A stretch of 64,000 nucleotides of DNA from contig NZ_PREZ01000006.1 in NCBI RefSeq assembly GCF_002926065.1, positions 124,001 through 188,000 of the forward strand. The letters are read 5' to 3'. Within the stretch, counting starts at the first letter, position 1; each line of letters opens with the position of its first letter. Position numbers and translations under genes: made by a program. Of the stretch, positions 8,736 through 16,924 are shown piece after piece. The stretch is from Jeotgalibacillus proteolyticus. Its GTDB lineage: Bacteria > Bacillota > Bacilli > Bacillales > Jeotgalibacillaceae. Under the pieces are notes generated by a model. It was not told the DNA's origin. It searched no databases and saw only the letters and a program-made list of their open reading frames with translations.

Positions 8736-8750
8736 CGAAAACGTTTACGT
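8736..8750. promoter_or_regulatory. LacI-family operator upstream of its own gene
   Basis: GAAAACGTTTAC is a near-perfect dyad around a central CG and sits immediately after the -10 box. It shares AAACGTTTAC with the perfect site at 9799-9810, implying that the regulator represses its own gene. Confidence 0.7.
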
Positions 8751-8765
8751 TAAGGAATGATGCGT

Positions 8766-9773
8766 TTGAACAAGCCTACGATTAAAGATGTAGCAAAGGA
8801 GGCGAAAGTGTCTATTGCTACAGTTTCAAGGATTTTAAATAACAGCACCGGCTACTCTGAAACAACGAAACAGCATGTGTTAGAAACCATTGACCGGTTG
8901 GGCTATTCTCCAAACGCCATCGCACGGGGCCTGATTAATAAACAGAGCAATACGATTGGCGTTTTATTTCCTGATGTATCAGGTCTGATCAGCGCTGAGC
9001 TTTTGCAGGGCATTGAGGAAGCATCTCACACCCGCGGCTTTAGTGTAATAGTCTGCAAAACCGATTCTGATGGCAAAAAAACACTCGATTTTTTGCGGCT
9101 GCTTCAGGAAAAGCAAGTGGAGGGCATAATTTTTACCAGCCAGTTTCTCACGAAGGAGTTTGCGGCTTTTATCGAAAAGATGGCTGTTCCAGTTATTACC
9201 GTATCCTCATACTCTGAGCAGGACAACATCCCCTCGGTAAAAGTGGATGATGAAGCAGCCGCCTATGATGCGGTCCGTTATTTAATCGACTGTAACCATA
9301 CAGAAATCGGTATGCTCAGCGGCCCTCCCACCGATCCGTTAGCAGGTGCTCCGCGGATTGCAGGCTATAAAAGAGCGATACTGCAAGCGAATATTCCTTA
9401 CGATGAAACCAAGGTCGCCTGGGACAAAGGCTTTTACTTTGAACACGGACAACTGGCATTTGAGAAGCTCTATGCGCTCCACCCCGATCTTACGGCTATA
9501 TTTGCTGCAAGTGACGAGCTTGCTGTAAGCGCTATCTCAAGTGCGTATAAATACGGCCTTCGTATACCAGAGGATTTATCCATCATCGGATATGACGATA
9601 CAAGACTTGCAAAGATGGCAAGCCCCCCGTTAACAGCCGTATCACAGGGCTTTGAAAGCATGGGAATGAAAGCCGCCGAGCTATTGTTTCAGGCAATTGA
9701 AACCGGAACACAAGGCAATGGAGAGAAGATTAAGCACCGGATTATTGAAAGGAACTCAGTGAAAAAACACTAG
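8766..9773 (+). CDS. LacI-family transcriptional regulator of the adjacent sugar importer
   Basis: The N-terminus is a classical LacI helix-turn-helix ('TIKDVAKEAKVSIATVSRIL') with the hinge helix 'NAIARGL'. A periplasmic-binding-like effector domain fills residues 60-330. ATG codons at 8757 and 8760 lie too close to the AAGGA ribosome site; the TTG at 8766 has a nine-base gap and gives the usual LacI start, so I prefer it. The gene lies 88 bp before an ABC sugar importer. It is flanked by two related operators (8736-8750 and 9799-9810), so it most likely represses both itself and the importer until a sugar is bound. The sugar cannot be read from the sequence. Confidence 0.88.
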   Translation: MNKPTIKDVAKEAKVSIATVSRILNNSTGYSETTKQHVLETIDRLGYSPNAIARGLINKQSNTIGVLFPDVSGLISAELLQGIEEASHTRGFSVIVCKTDSDGKKTLDFLRLLQEKQVEGIIFTSQFLTKEFAAFIEKMAVPVITVSSYSEQDNIPSVKVDDEAAAYDAVRYLIDCNHTEIGMLSGPPTDPLAGAPRIAGYKRAILQANIPYDETKVAWDKGFYFEHGQLAFEKLYALHPDLTAIFAASDELAVSAISSAYKYGLRIPEDLSIIGYDDTRLAKMASPPLTAVSQGFESMGMKAAELLFQAIETGTQGNGEKIKHRIIERNSVKKH

Positions 9774-9798
9774 CTTCCTTCTTTTTTAGGCGTTTTAC

Positions 9799-9810
9799 GT
9801 AAACGTTTAC
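9799..9810. promoter_or_regulatory. LacI-family operator before the importer operon
   Basis: GTAAACGTTTAC is a perfect 12-bp palindrome between the regulator and the substrate-binding gene. It matches the site upstream of the regulator. No clear -35/-10 pair could be fixed around it. Confidence 0.8.
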
Positions 9811-9861
9811 TGTTACATGGTTAAGTTATATTTTTAGCTTTTAGTAGAAAGGAGTTTTGGA

Positions 9862-11097
9862 ATGATGAACTGGAAAACAGCCTCTTTTGCTATAGGTTTT
9901 TCTTCAATCATGCTTTTAGCTGGCTGTGGAGATCAACCAGCTGAGGATGGTGTGGTTGAGCTTGAGCTTTTCTCCAATAAAACAGAAAACATTGGTACAT
10001 ATCAGGGCCTGATTGAAAAATTTGAAGCAGAGCATGACAATATTCGTGTCAATCTTTACGCTCCACCTGATGCAGAAACTTTATTAAGGACAAGGCTTGT
10101 TAAGGATGATATGCCGGATATCGTGGCGATCGCCGGAAGTGCTTTATATGGTGAACTGACACAGGCCAATATGCTGGTTAACTATGAAGAGAGCCCGATG
10201 CTTAACAATATTCAGCCGGCTTATCTCGAGATGCTCAGCGAACTTGAAGGCAACGAGTCAACCGGCATTCACGGTGTCCCTTTTGCCGCAAATGCCAATA
10301 CAGTTATCTATAATAAGGAAAAGCTTGCTGACCTTGGTTATGAGGTGCCTGAGACCTGGGATGAATTTATTGAGGTACTAACTGCTGCAAAGGAAGCGGG
10401 AGAAGTTCCGATTTACTTTACGCTGCAGGATGCCTGGACGGCAATGCCGGCCTGGAACTCAATCGCAGGTGTACTGCAGCCTGAACAATTTGCTGAACGG
10501 AAAACAAATGGGGAACTCACCTTTAAAGAAACCCACGCCGAAGCAGCTGAAAAGATCCATGAGCTTTTAGATTACGGGCATAACCGAATGTATGGGATTG
10601 GGTATAATGACGGCAACCGTGAATTTGCCCAGGGTAACGGCGTGTTCTATTTTCAGGGAAACTGGGCAGTGCCTGAAATTCTGACCACCAACCCTGACCT
10701 TGACCTTGGCGTCTTTGCCATGCCTGTTTCAAATGAGCCGGAAGAAAACAAGCTAGTTTCAGGAGTCGATGTTCTTTTTGCCACCATGCAGGACACCGAG
10801 TATCCGGAAGAAGCAGAGGCGTTTATCTCCTTCATGCTGGAGGAAGAACAGTCAGCCCAATATATGGAGGAGCAGGCCGCTTTTTCTGTACTTGAAGGTG
10901 TACTCTCCGACGATCCTTACATGGAAGGCATTCGCCAGAACTTTGAAAATGGAGAAATAACAAGCTTCCCTGATCATTTTTATCCACCTGGAATGGGTGC
11001 TGAAAATATGATCCAGGAATATTTATACCGCGGGGATGCAAACAGCTTTCTTAATCGCTTAGACCGTGAATGGGACCAGATCCAACTGAGGTTCTAG
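9862..11097 (+). CDS. Sugar ABC transporter substrate-binding lipoprotein (CUT1/MsmE-like)
   Basis: A 411-residue family-1 extracellular solute-binding protein. A lipoprotein signal ends in LLAGC (Cys22 counted from the first ATG), so it is membrane-tethered. Conserved CUT1 features include 'IEKFEAEHDNIRVNLY', 'PDIVAIAG', 'GVPFAANANTVIYNKE' and 'VPETWDEFIEVL'. An AAAGGAG ribosome site precedes two adjacent ATGs (9862 and 9865). It is the first gene of a three-gene importer operon following the LacI gene. No glycosidase and no ATPase are encoded here; Bacillus CUT1 systems commonly share an MsmX-type ATPase encoded elsewhere. The likely ligand is an oligosaccharide. Confidence 0.88.
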   Translation: MMNWKTASFAIGFSSIMLLAGCGDQPAEDGVVELELFSNKTENIGTYQGLIEKFEAEHDNIRVNLYAPPDAETLLRTRLVKDDMPDIVAIAGSALYGELTQANMLVNYEESPMLNNIQPAYLEMLSELEGNESTGIHGVPFAANANTVIYNKEKLADLGYEVPETWDEFIEVLTAAKEAGEVPIYFTLQDAWTAMPAWNSIAGVLQPEQFAERKTNGELTFKETHAEAAEKIHELLDYGHNRMYGIGYNDGNREFAQGNGVFYFQGNWAVPEILTTNPDLDLGVFAMPVSNEPEENKLVSGVDVLFATMQDTEYPEEAEAFISFMLEEEQSAQYMEEQAAFSVLEGVLSDDPYMEGIRQNFENGEITSFPDHFYPPGMGAENMIQEYLYRGDANSFLNRLDREWDQIQLRF

Positions 11098-11109
11098 AAA
11101 GGAGCCAGA

Positions 11110-11976
11110 ATGATGAAATCTAAACAGCGTGCTTATTTACTTATGACCATTCCCGCAGTGGCTTTATTTTTCTTATTCCATACCTTTCCCCTGCTGCAGG
11201 GCGTATTTTACAGCTTTACAAACTGGCGGGGCTATGGAGATTGGGAATTTGTCGGATTATCCAATTATTTTAATGTTTTTCAGGATATGCGTGCCTGGAG
11301 CGCTTACGGATTTACGTTCCAGTTTGCCATTGTCTCCACACTTCTTGTCAATCTTTTCAGTCTGCTCGTGGCTCTTGGCCTTAACGCCAATATTAAGTTT
11401 CAAAAAACGCTGCGGGCGATTTATTTTCTGCCAAATATCCTGAGTATTTTGATCGTTGGATTTATTTTTCAATTTATTTTTACGCTCTTTCTGCCCCAGC
11501 TTGCCACCCTAATTGGGGTAGAGGCGCTTTCAACGAATATTTTAGGAAGCCCTGACCACGCCTGGATTGGTGTCGTTATTATGGCTGTATGGCAGGCTGT
11601 TGCCTTTAATACGATTTTGTATCTTGCCGGCCTTCAAACTGTTCCTGCAGAAGTTTTTGAAGCAGCATCTATCGACGGAGCAAACCCGTGGCAGCGCTTT
11701 TGGAAAATAACATTTCCAATCATCGCTCCCTTCTTTACGATTAATATGGTTCTTGCGTTAAAAACCTTTTTAATGGTATTTGACCATATCATCGCTCTCA
11801 CCGGCGGAGGACCTGGATATTCAACAGAATCTATTTCTGTCCTCATTTACCGCGGAGGCTTTGAAGGTGGACAGTTCGGCTATCAATCAGCGAATGCTGT
11901 TATCTACTTTATCGTGATCGTGGCTCTATCAATCTTTCAATTGCGTGTTTTGCAAAAACGGGAGGTGCAGCAGTAA
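11110..11976 (+). CDS. Sugar ABC transporter permease (MsmF-like)
   Basis: A 288-residue inner-membrane permease of the MalF/MsmF type with about six transmembrane helices. The cytoplasmic EAA loop is visible as 'EVFEAASIDGANPWQRFW', the docking site for the ATPase. 'TGGGPGYSTESISVLIY' is a common MalF-type loop. It begins 12 bp after the binding-protein gene with its own AAAGGAG site, and its stop codon overlaps the ATG of the next permease, indicating translational coupling. Confidence 0.9.
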   Translation: MMKSKQRAYLLMTIPAVALFFLFHTFPLLQGVFYSFTNWRGYGDWEFVGLSNYFNVFQDMRAWSAYGFTFQFAIVSTLLVNLFSLLVALGLNANIKFQKTLRAIYFLPNILSILIVGFIFQFIFTLFLPQLATLIGVEALSTNILGSPDHAWIGVVIMAVWQAVAFNTILYLAGLQTVPAEVFEAASIDGANPWQRFWKITFPIIAPFFTINMVLALKTFLMVFDHIIALTGGGPGYSTESISVLIYRGGFEGGQFGYQSANAVIYFIVIVALSIFQLRVLQKREVQQ

Positions 11977-12797
11977 TGAAGCGCAAAAAAACTAATTGGC
12001 TCATCACAACACTCCTGATCTTCGGGACACTGCTTATCTTATTCCCACTTTATTTAACGATCACAATTGCGTTAAAAACACCGCAGGAGATGGGAGAACC
12101 ACTTTTATCTCTGCCGAACGAATGGCGTTTTCAAAACTTTCTTGACGCCATCGAGCTGACAAATTTCTATAATGCTTTCTTAAACAGCTTTATCGTGACA
12201 GCTTGTGTGGTGATTTTAACCGTTTTAACAAATTCTCTTGTTTCCTATGCAATTGCACGTAATATGCATAAGGGATTTTATAAGGCGCTGTTCTACTATT
12301 TCGTCAGTGCTATGTTTGTTCCATTTCCTATCATTATGCTTCCGCTGGTCAGGCAGACAGCGGTATGGAATATGGACAATTTGGTGGGGCTGATCTTCCT
12401 TTATATTGTTTTTCAGCTGTCATTTAACGTTTTCATCTATGTAGGATATATTAAATCCATCCCAATAGAGCTTGAGGAAGCAGCTGTTATGGACGGCGGC
12501 AACTCGTGGAGCATCTTCTGGAAGGTAATCTTCCCGCTTCTCGGTCCTATGAATGCAACGGTCGCCATTTTAACAGCCCTTTATGCCTGGAATGACTTTA
12601 TGCTTCCACTCGTGATCCTCACTGATCCAAGTGATGCAACGCTGCCGCTCACGCAGTACATTTTCCAGTCAGAATTCAGTACGAACTACAACCTTGCATT
12701 TGCCTCCTATCTTCTTGCGATGCTCCCAATGATTATTGTTTATGTCATTGCTCAGCGCTGGATTATCGGAAATGTTACACGCGGGGCAGTAAAGTAA
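11976..12797 (+). CDS. Sugar ABC transporter permease (MsmG-like)
   Basis: A 273-residue MalG/MsmG-type permease with about six transmembrane helices and an EAA loop 'ELEEAAVMDGGNSWSIFW'. It forms a heterodimer with the preceding permease, with which it shares one base (TAATG). It ends the operon and is followed by a strong terminator. The absence of an ATPase gene implies use of a shared ATPase. Confidence 0.9.
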   Translation: MKRKKTNWLITTLLIFGTLLILFPLYLTITIALKTPQEMGEPLLSLPNEWRFQNFLDAIELTNFYNAFLNSFIVTACVVILTVLTNSLVSYAIARNMHKGFYKALFYYFVSAMFVPFPIIMLPLVRQTAVWNMDNLVGLIFLYIVFQLSFNVFIYVGYIKSIPIELEEAAVMDGGNSWSIFWKVIFPLLGPMNATVAILTALYAWNDFMLPLVILTDPSDATLPLTQYIFQSEFSTNYNLAFASYLLAMLPMIIVYVIAQRWIIGNVTRGAVK

Positions 12798-12801
12798 ACT
12801 T

Positions 12802-12836
12802 AAAAAAGAAGAGGCGCCGCATGCCTCTTCTTTTTT
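12802..12836 (+). terminator. Rho-independent terminator
   Basis: AAAAAAGAAGAGGC pairs perfectly with GCCTCTTCTTTTTT across a seven-base loop; it ends the importer operon. Confidence 0.93.
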
Positions 12837-12878
12837 GCTGCTATACTATTGAGTAAGATTTGTTTTGTTATCTATGAT

Positions 12879-13010
12879 TTAATGGCAGAGAGCACCCATC
12901 AGAGGGGCTACAGCGGAGGTTCCTTTTCCGAAGATTGGTCCTGTCACTACGCCAAGCATAAGGATGATGGTTATTTTTAAAATAAAAGAACTCCCTACAT
13001 ACTTTTTCAT
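12879..13010 (-). CDS. Small hydrophobic peptide gene, 43 aa
   Basis: On the minus strand an ATG at 13010 follows GGGGGAGG with a six-base gap and opens a 43-codon frame. The peptide begins MKKYVGSSFI, has a hydrophobic segment ('LKITIILMLGVVTGPIFG') and ends 'SAVAPLMGALCH'. The strong ribosome site and signal-like N-terminus make a real gene likely. It could be a small membrane peptide, a secreted signalling peptide or a bacteriocin-like product; no partner gene decides this. I recognise no family. Confidence 0.55.
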   Translation of the reverse strand: MKKYVGSSFILKITIILMLGVVTGPIFGKGTSAVAPLMGALCH

Positions 13011-13196
13011 TAAAGTCCTCCCCCTTTCTCTCCATAATTAAATTAGAATCCATTAAAAATGCACTGGTATAGTCGGAATTAAATGTATAACAGGAAGAGA
13101 CTGGTGTCAAGAGCCTTGCTTTTTAGAAAAAGTTGATTTCCAGACAAACCTGTTTTGAGCTGCATGAATAAACTTACATAAGAAAGAGGTGTAAAA

Positions 13197-13691
13197 ATGA
13201 TTAATTTTAAGGCGTTTGAAGGAACGGTCATTGATATTCGTGATTTTGTAACCGGCCAAAACAATGCGACAGAAGGCTGCGATAAATTTATTTCTGTCGT
13301 AAATGATACTGGGTCACAGGTTAATTTTGTTGTCACTCCCTCTACCTACTTTGTCGATCACACAATGGTCTCAGTTGGTGACCGTGTGAACGGCTACTAT
13401 GACGCCAACACCCCTGTCATCATGATTTATCCTCCGCAATATGCAGCGCTGGTCATGGTGAAAAACAGCACTAATCAGCAGGTAAAAGCAGACTTTTTTA
13501 ATGCTCAGCTCATAAGCAGTGACGGACAATTGCAGCTCACCCCCGGTCCTTATACACAGGTACTCCTAGCAAATGGGCAGGCCTTTTCAAGAAGCCCGGC
13601 GAACCGGAACTTAATTGTCGTCTATGGACCATCCACTAAAAGCATTCCTGCTCAGACTACTCCATACAGGATTATTGTGTGGTGCGGGTGA
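13197..13691 (+). CDS. Uncharacterised Firmicute protein, 164 aa, likely beta-rich
   Basis: A soluble protein without signal peptide or membrane helix, preceded by an AAGAGGTG ribosome site. 'FEGTVIDIRDF', a conserved-looking Cys (EGCDKFISV), 'VNFVVTPSTYFVDH', 'GDRVNGYYD' and 'IYPPQYAALVM' recall a recurring family of unknown-function proteins in bacilli and clostridia. The strand-rich N-terminal half could be an OB-like barrel, which is inference only. It is a single gene with its own terminator. Confidence 0.65.
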   Translation: MINFKAFEGTVIDIRDFVTGQNNATEGCDKFISVVNDTGSQVNFVVTPSTYFVDHTMVSVGDRVNGYYDANTPVIMIYPPQYAALVMVKNSTNQQVKADFFNAQLISSDGQLQLTPGPYTQVLLANGQAFSRSPANRNLIVVYGPSTKSIPAQTTPYRIIVWCG

Positions 13692-13699
13692 ATACATTA

Positions 13700-13727
13700 A
13701 TCCTCCAAATGCTGGAGGATTTTTTTG
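13700..13727 (+). terminator. Rho-independent terminator
   Basis: ATCCTCCA/TGGAGGAT stem with a five-base loop, then seven T. Confidence 0.9.
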
Positions 13728-13800
13728 TGAGCGGGTATCAGGCTTTTTTATTTTGGAAAGGATTAGATTAGTAACTTTTTTAGATTAGGAGGAATAAATA

Positions 13801-14496
13801 GTGGAGCTGCTGCAAGTATCTTTCAAGCTTGTTATTGGATTTTTATTATTATTTCTCCTTATTAGGATCATCGGAAAAAAGTTAATTGACCAATTAACTC
13901 CCTTTCATTTTATTGCTGCGATTGTTCTCGGAGAACTATTGGGTAATGCTGTTTATAATCATAATGTCCCAATCTTTCATGTCGTTGTAAGTGTCTCTGT
14001 ATGGGGCATCCTACTATTTTTGGTGGATTTCCTTGCTCAAAAATCCATGTTTTTAAGGGAAAAATTTGAAGGAAAACCCTCTATGGTGATTCGGAATGGT
14101 CAAATTGATTTTGACCAGCTAAAAAGCTGCCGCATGAATCTCAATCAGCTGCAAAGCTTACTCAGGCAAAGCGAAACATTTTCTATTCGTGAAGTTGCGT
14201 TTGCATTTATTGAAGCCAACGGCTCCATCAGTATATTAAAGAAAGCACAATACCAAAAGACAACCTTAGAGGATTTAAATATTCCCCCTGAACCTGTTTA
14301 TTTGCCAATGACACTTATAAAAGATCGGAAGCTGGACAAAGAAAATCTGGCGGAGCTAAAAAAAGATGTTCACTGGTTAACGAAAGAATTAAAAGCTAAA
14401 GGGATTTTTTCAATAGAAGAGGTGCTGCTTGCGGAATGGCTGGAGGGTGATGGTCTTTTAGTTATCCCCCATTCCCCTTCAAACAAAAACAGATAA
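13801..14496 (+). CDS. DUF421 (YetF-like) membrane protein
   Basis: A 231-residue protein with about three N-terminal membrane helices (residues 1-80). The family hallmark 'LIRIIGKKLIDQLTPFHFIAAIVLGELLGN' region is followed by a cytoplasmic DUF421 domain ('GKPSMVIRNGQIDFDQLKS', 'LRQSETFSIREVAFAFIEANG'). YetF-type proteins are found in sporeformers, where homologues are linked to spore germination or stress, but the biochemical role is unknown. The GTG start at 13801 has AGGAGG nine bases upstream. Confidence 0.88.
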   Translation: MELLQVSFKLVIGFLLLFLLIRIIGKKLIDQLTPFHFIAAIVLGELLGNAVYNHNVPIFHVVVSVSVWGILLFLVDFLAQKSMFLREKFEGKPSMVIRNGQIDFDQLKSCRMNLNQLQSLLRQSETFSIREVAFAFIEANGSISILKKAQYQKTTLEDLNIPPEPVYLPMTLIKDRKLDKENLAELKKDVHWLTKELKAKGIFSIEEVLLAEWLEGDGLLVIPHSPSNKNR

Positions 14497-14566
14497 TGGT
14501 AATAGTTGTATTATGAACCTTCTTCCTGTTAAACTAGATTGAATGTTTTAGAAGGAAGGTGAGAGG

Positions 14567-15112
14567 ATGCTTAATGCGCTCATCATTTTCGTTGCCCAGC
14601 TGATATTTGTTCCTGTTTTAACCCTGCGAACAATTACGATGGTCAAAGGAATGAAAGAAAAAGCAGCAGCTCTAGGTATACTTGAAGGGTTTATTTACGT
14701 CATTGCATTGGGAATTGTCTTTAGTGACTTATCCAATTATTTAAATATGGTTGCCTACGCTCTAGGTTTTGGGATCGGCCTTTATTTAGGCCAGATTCTC
14801 GAGCAAAAGCTTGCGATCGGCTTTGTTTCAATAGAAGTAAATATCACGAGCAAGAACGAAGAATTAATCAAAAATCTTCGGGAGGAAGGCTTTAGTGTTT
14901 CGACTTCTGAGGTGGAAGGCATGCACCAGGCCAGAAGGTACCGTCTGGATTGCACAGCCCGCCGCGATCGCGAGAAGGAATTTATTACGATTGTCAGCAC
15001 GCATGAACCAAGTGCCTTCATCGTTTCCTACGAGCCCCGTAACTTTAAAGGCGGCTATATTACAAAAGCCATGAGAAAGAACAGAAAGAATAAAGAGAGC
15101 AAGGCTGTATAA
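14567..15112 (+). CDS. UPF0316/DUF2179 membrane protein (YebE-like)
   Basis: A 181-residue protein with three N-terminal membrane helices ('[19 protein letters not shown]', '[17 protein letters not shown]', '[13 protein letters not shown]'). A C-terminal cytoplasmic DUF2179 domain (about 95-165) follows, the layout of the UPF0316/YebE family. Function is unknown. GGAAGGTGAG precedes the ATG and a strong terminator follows. It lies 70 bp after the YetF-like gene without an obvious terminator between, so the two may be co-transcribed. Confidence 0.88.
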   Translation: MLNALIIFVAQLIFVPVLTLRTITMVKGMKEKAAALGILEGFIYVIALGIVFSDLSNYLNMVAYALGFGIGLYLGQILEQKLAIGFVSIEVNITSKNEELIKNLREEGFSVSTSEVEGMHQARRYRLDCTARRDREKEFITIVSTHEPSAFIVSYEPRNFKGGYITKAMRKNRKNKESKAV

Positions 15113-15113
15113 T

Positions 15114-15152
15114 AAAAATGACCTGGGACATTGAGTCCAGGTCATTTTTTTA
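15114..15152 (+). terminator. Rho-independent terminator
   Basis: AAAATGACCTGGA pairs with TCCAGGTCATTTT, followed by a T run. Confidence 0.92.
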
Positions 15153-15274
15153 TTCAAAGCTTCTTCCATTACTTCTTATTAATAGACCGGACCAAGATTA
15201 AGTTCCAGTTAGATGTAATTGTAAATAGCCATTTACATTCACATGCTATGATGAAATTGGGTCATAGCGATATG

Positions 15275-15394
15275 AAAAAAGCACCCTGCCAAATAGACAG
15301 AGTGCTTCCCGATTATTTGCGGCGTTAGACCACGCTCCACAACGTGTTCCCCAAAGGGAGTGCCTGTCCGTCTTACGCAAATGAGCTCATCGCG
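15275..15394 (-). ncRNA. Candidate small RNA, about 120 nt
   Basis: On the minus strand TTGACC (complement of 15424-15429), a 17-base spacer and TATTGT (complement of 15401-15406) form a plausible promoter. About 120 nt downstream, AAGCACTCTGTC and GGCAGGGTGCTT form an intrinsic terminator with a T run (15275-15308). In between, ATTTGCG and CGCAAAT-type arms can enclose smaller hairpins (CACG/CGTG, CCC/GGG). No convincing ribosome site or long ORF occupies the segment. The element ends about 90 bases before a small plus-strand gene. It does not match any riboswitch or housekeeping RNA I can recall. Confidence 0.4.
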
Positions 15395-15482
15395 TATACA
15401 ACAATAGCTTATATTGATCAAAGGGTCAAGGTTTTTCGCAACTGACTGCGCAGCGCCTGCGATACCTTTTAAGGAGGAGCTT

Positions 15483-15650
15483 ATGACAAAGGTTGTACAT
15501 ATACTGTCAGCTGTTACGATTCTGATCATGCTTTTATTACTTTTTAACAAAATTACACCAAGTGTATTTATACTCATATTCGTGCCAGCAAGCTTAGCTA
15601 TACTTACAGCAGGTGTCCTTGAGTTTAAAAAAGCAATGACACAAAGCTAG
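15483..15650 (+). CDS. Small membrane protein, 55 aa
   Basis: ATG at 15483 follows AAGGAGG with a five-base gap. The 55-residue product is two hydrophobic helices ('ILSAVTILIMLLLLF' and 'VFILIFVPASLAILTAGVL') with a short polar tail (EFKKAMTQS). An in-frame ATG at 15414 lacks a ribosome site. The family is not recognised. The candidate small RNA is transcribed away from this gene on the opposite strand. Confidence 0.65.
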   Translation: MTKVVHILSAVTILIMLLLLFNKITPSVFILIFVPASLAILTAGVLEFKKAMTQS

Positions 15651-15697
15651 CTGAATGGCCTCTTGCAAATGAAGTAAATATAAAAAAACAAAAAACT

Positions 15698-15726
15698 TTG
15701 ACATCATTCAGAAAATCTTGTAAATT
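15698..15726 (+). promoter_or_regulatory. Promoter of guaC
   Basis: TTGACA (15698-15703), 17 bases, TAAATT (15721-15726). Confidence 0.55.
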
Positions 15727-15731
15727 ACGTT

Positions 15732-15775
15732 ATGTACGAACATTATTTAAATGTATTACTATAATATTCGTTTTT
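15732..15775. promoter_or_regulatory. Putative paired PurR boxes before guaC
   Basis: ATGTACGAACATT (15732-15744) and, inverted, AATATTCGTTTTT (15763-15775) each match the Bacillus PurBox AWWWCCGAACWWT at about 11 of 13 positions and are 18 bases apart. Paired inverted boxes are the known PurR arrangement, and a purine gene follows. Both boxes lack one C of the core, so binding may be weak. Confidence 0.45.
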
Positions 15776-15789
15776 AGGAGAGTTGAAGG

Positions 15790-16773
15790 ATGGATAATGT
15801 ATTTGATTATGAAGATATTCAATTAGTTCCGGCAAAATGTGTTGTTGACAGCCGCTCAGAATGTGATACCTCAGTGAAATTTGGTAAACATACCTTTAAA
15901 CTGCCTGTGGTTCCGGCAAATATGCAGACGATTATTGATGAAAAAATTGCAACTTACTTAGCCCAAAATCAATATTTTTATATTATGCACCGCTTTGAGC
16001 CCGAAAAGAGAATTTCCTTCATTAAAGATATGCAGGAGCGCGGCCTGATCACTTCAATCAGTGTAGGCGTGAAAGAAGAAGAATACACCTTTGTTGAACA
16101 GCTGGCAAAGGAGCAGCTTGTTCCGGATTATATCACGATTGATATTGCTCACGGCCACTCGAATGCAGTCATTCGAATGATCCAGCATATTAAAACACAT
16201 CTGCCTGAAAGCTTCGTTATTGCAGGAAATGTCGGCACACCTGAAGCAGTCAGAGAATTAGAGCATGCGGGAGCAGACGCAACTAAGGTTGGAATTGGCC
16301 CAGGAAAGGTTTGCATTACGAAAATCAAAACAGGCTTTGGCACAGGCGGCTGGCAGCTGGCAGCTCTTCGCTGGTGCGCGAAAGCAGCAAGCAAGCCAAT
16401 CATAGCAGATGGCGGAATCCGTACGCACGGTGATATTGCAAAATCCGTTCGGTTCGGCGCATCCATGGTAATGATCGGATCGCTGTTTGCCGGTCACGAG
16501 GAATCCCCTGGCGTTACTTTTGAAAAAGACGGAAAGCTATTTAAGGAATATTTCGGCTCCGCCTCTGAATTCCAAAAAGGCGAAAAGAAAAACGTTGAAG
16601 GCAAAAAAATGTTCGTCGAGCATAAAGGCGCTCTTCAGGATACACTGACTGAAATGGAGCAGGATCTTCAGTCCTCTATTTCCTATGCAGGCGGAGATAA
16701 GCTTGAAGCAATCCGCACTGTGGATTATGTGATCGTGAAGAATTCGATTTTTAATGGAGATAAGGTGTACTAA
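15790..16773 (+). CDS. guaC: GMP reductase
   Basis: A 327-residue TIM-barrel enzyme of the IMPDH/GMP-reductase family that converts GMP to IMP and ammonia with NADPH. The catalytic loop '[20 protein letters not shown]' contains Cys175. '[16 protein letters not shown]' and '[20 protein letters not shown]' are typical of the GuaC2 form of Firmicutes. No CBS domains are present, which separates it from GuaB. An AGGAGAG ribosome site, a promoter and PurR-like boxes lie upstream, and a terminator follows, so it is a single-gene unit in purine salvage. Confidence 0.96.
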   Translation: MDNVFDYEDIQLVPAKCVVDSRSECDTSVKFGKHTFKLPVVPANMQTIIDEKIATYLAQNQYFYIMHRFEPEKRISFIKDMQERGLITSISVGVKEEEYTFVEQLAKEQLVPDYITIDIAHGHSNAVIRMIQHIKTHLPESFVIAGNVGTPEAVRELEHAGADATKVGIGPGKVCITKIKTGFGTGGWQLAALRWCAKAASKPIIADGGIRTHGDIAKSVRFGASMVMIGSLFAGHEESPGVTFEKDGKLFKEYFGSASEFQKGEKKNVEGKKMFVEHKGALQDTLTEMEQDLQSSISYAGGDKLEAIRTVDYVIVKNSIFNGDKVY

Positions 16774-16794
16774 ATAAACCTATTTAACTTCCGG

Positions 16795-16830
16795 GCTGCC
16801 CTCTTTAGTAAAAGAGGGCGGCTTTTATTT
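16795..16830 (+). terminator. Rho-independent terminator
   Basis: GCTGCCCTCTTT pairs with AAAGAGGGCGGC across four bases, followed by TTTTATTT. Confidence 0.9.
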
Positions 16831-16924
16831 ATTGTCGAAAATTACTTTCCTCAATACAGGCAGTAAAGGTTTACCTGGTTACAGAAAAAGGAATTGTTTT
16901 ATAAAAAACGAAAAGGTGATTCCT

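Noticed and set aside
12868-13110. 80-codon minus-strand ORF near the importer operon
   Set aside because: Out of frame with the 43-codon gene that has the ribosome site; composition is not protein-like.
15239-15577. 112-codon minus-strand ORF across the candidate small RNA
   Set aside because: No ribosome site, no family-like pattern, and it runs through a terminator and a promoter.
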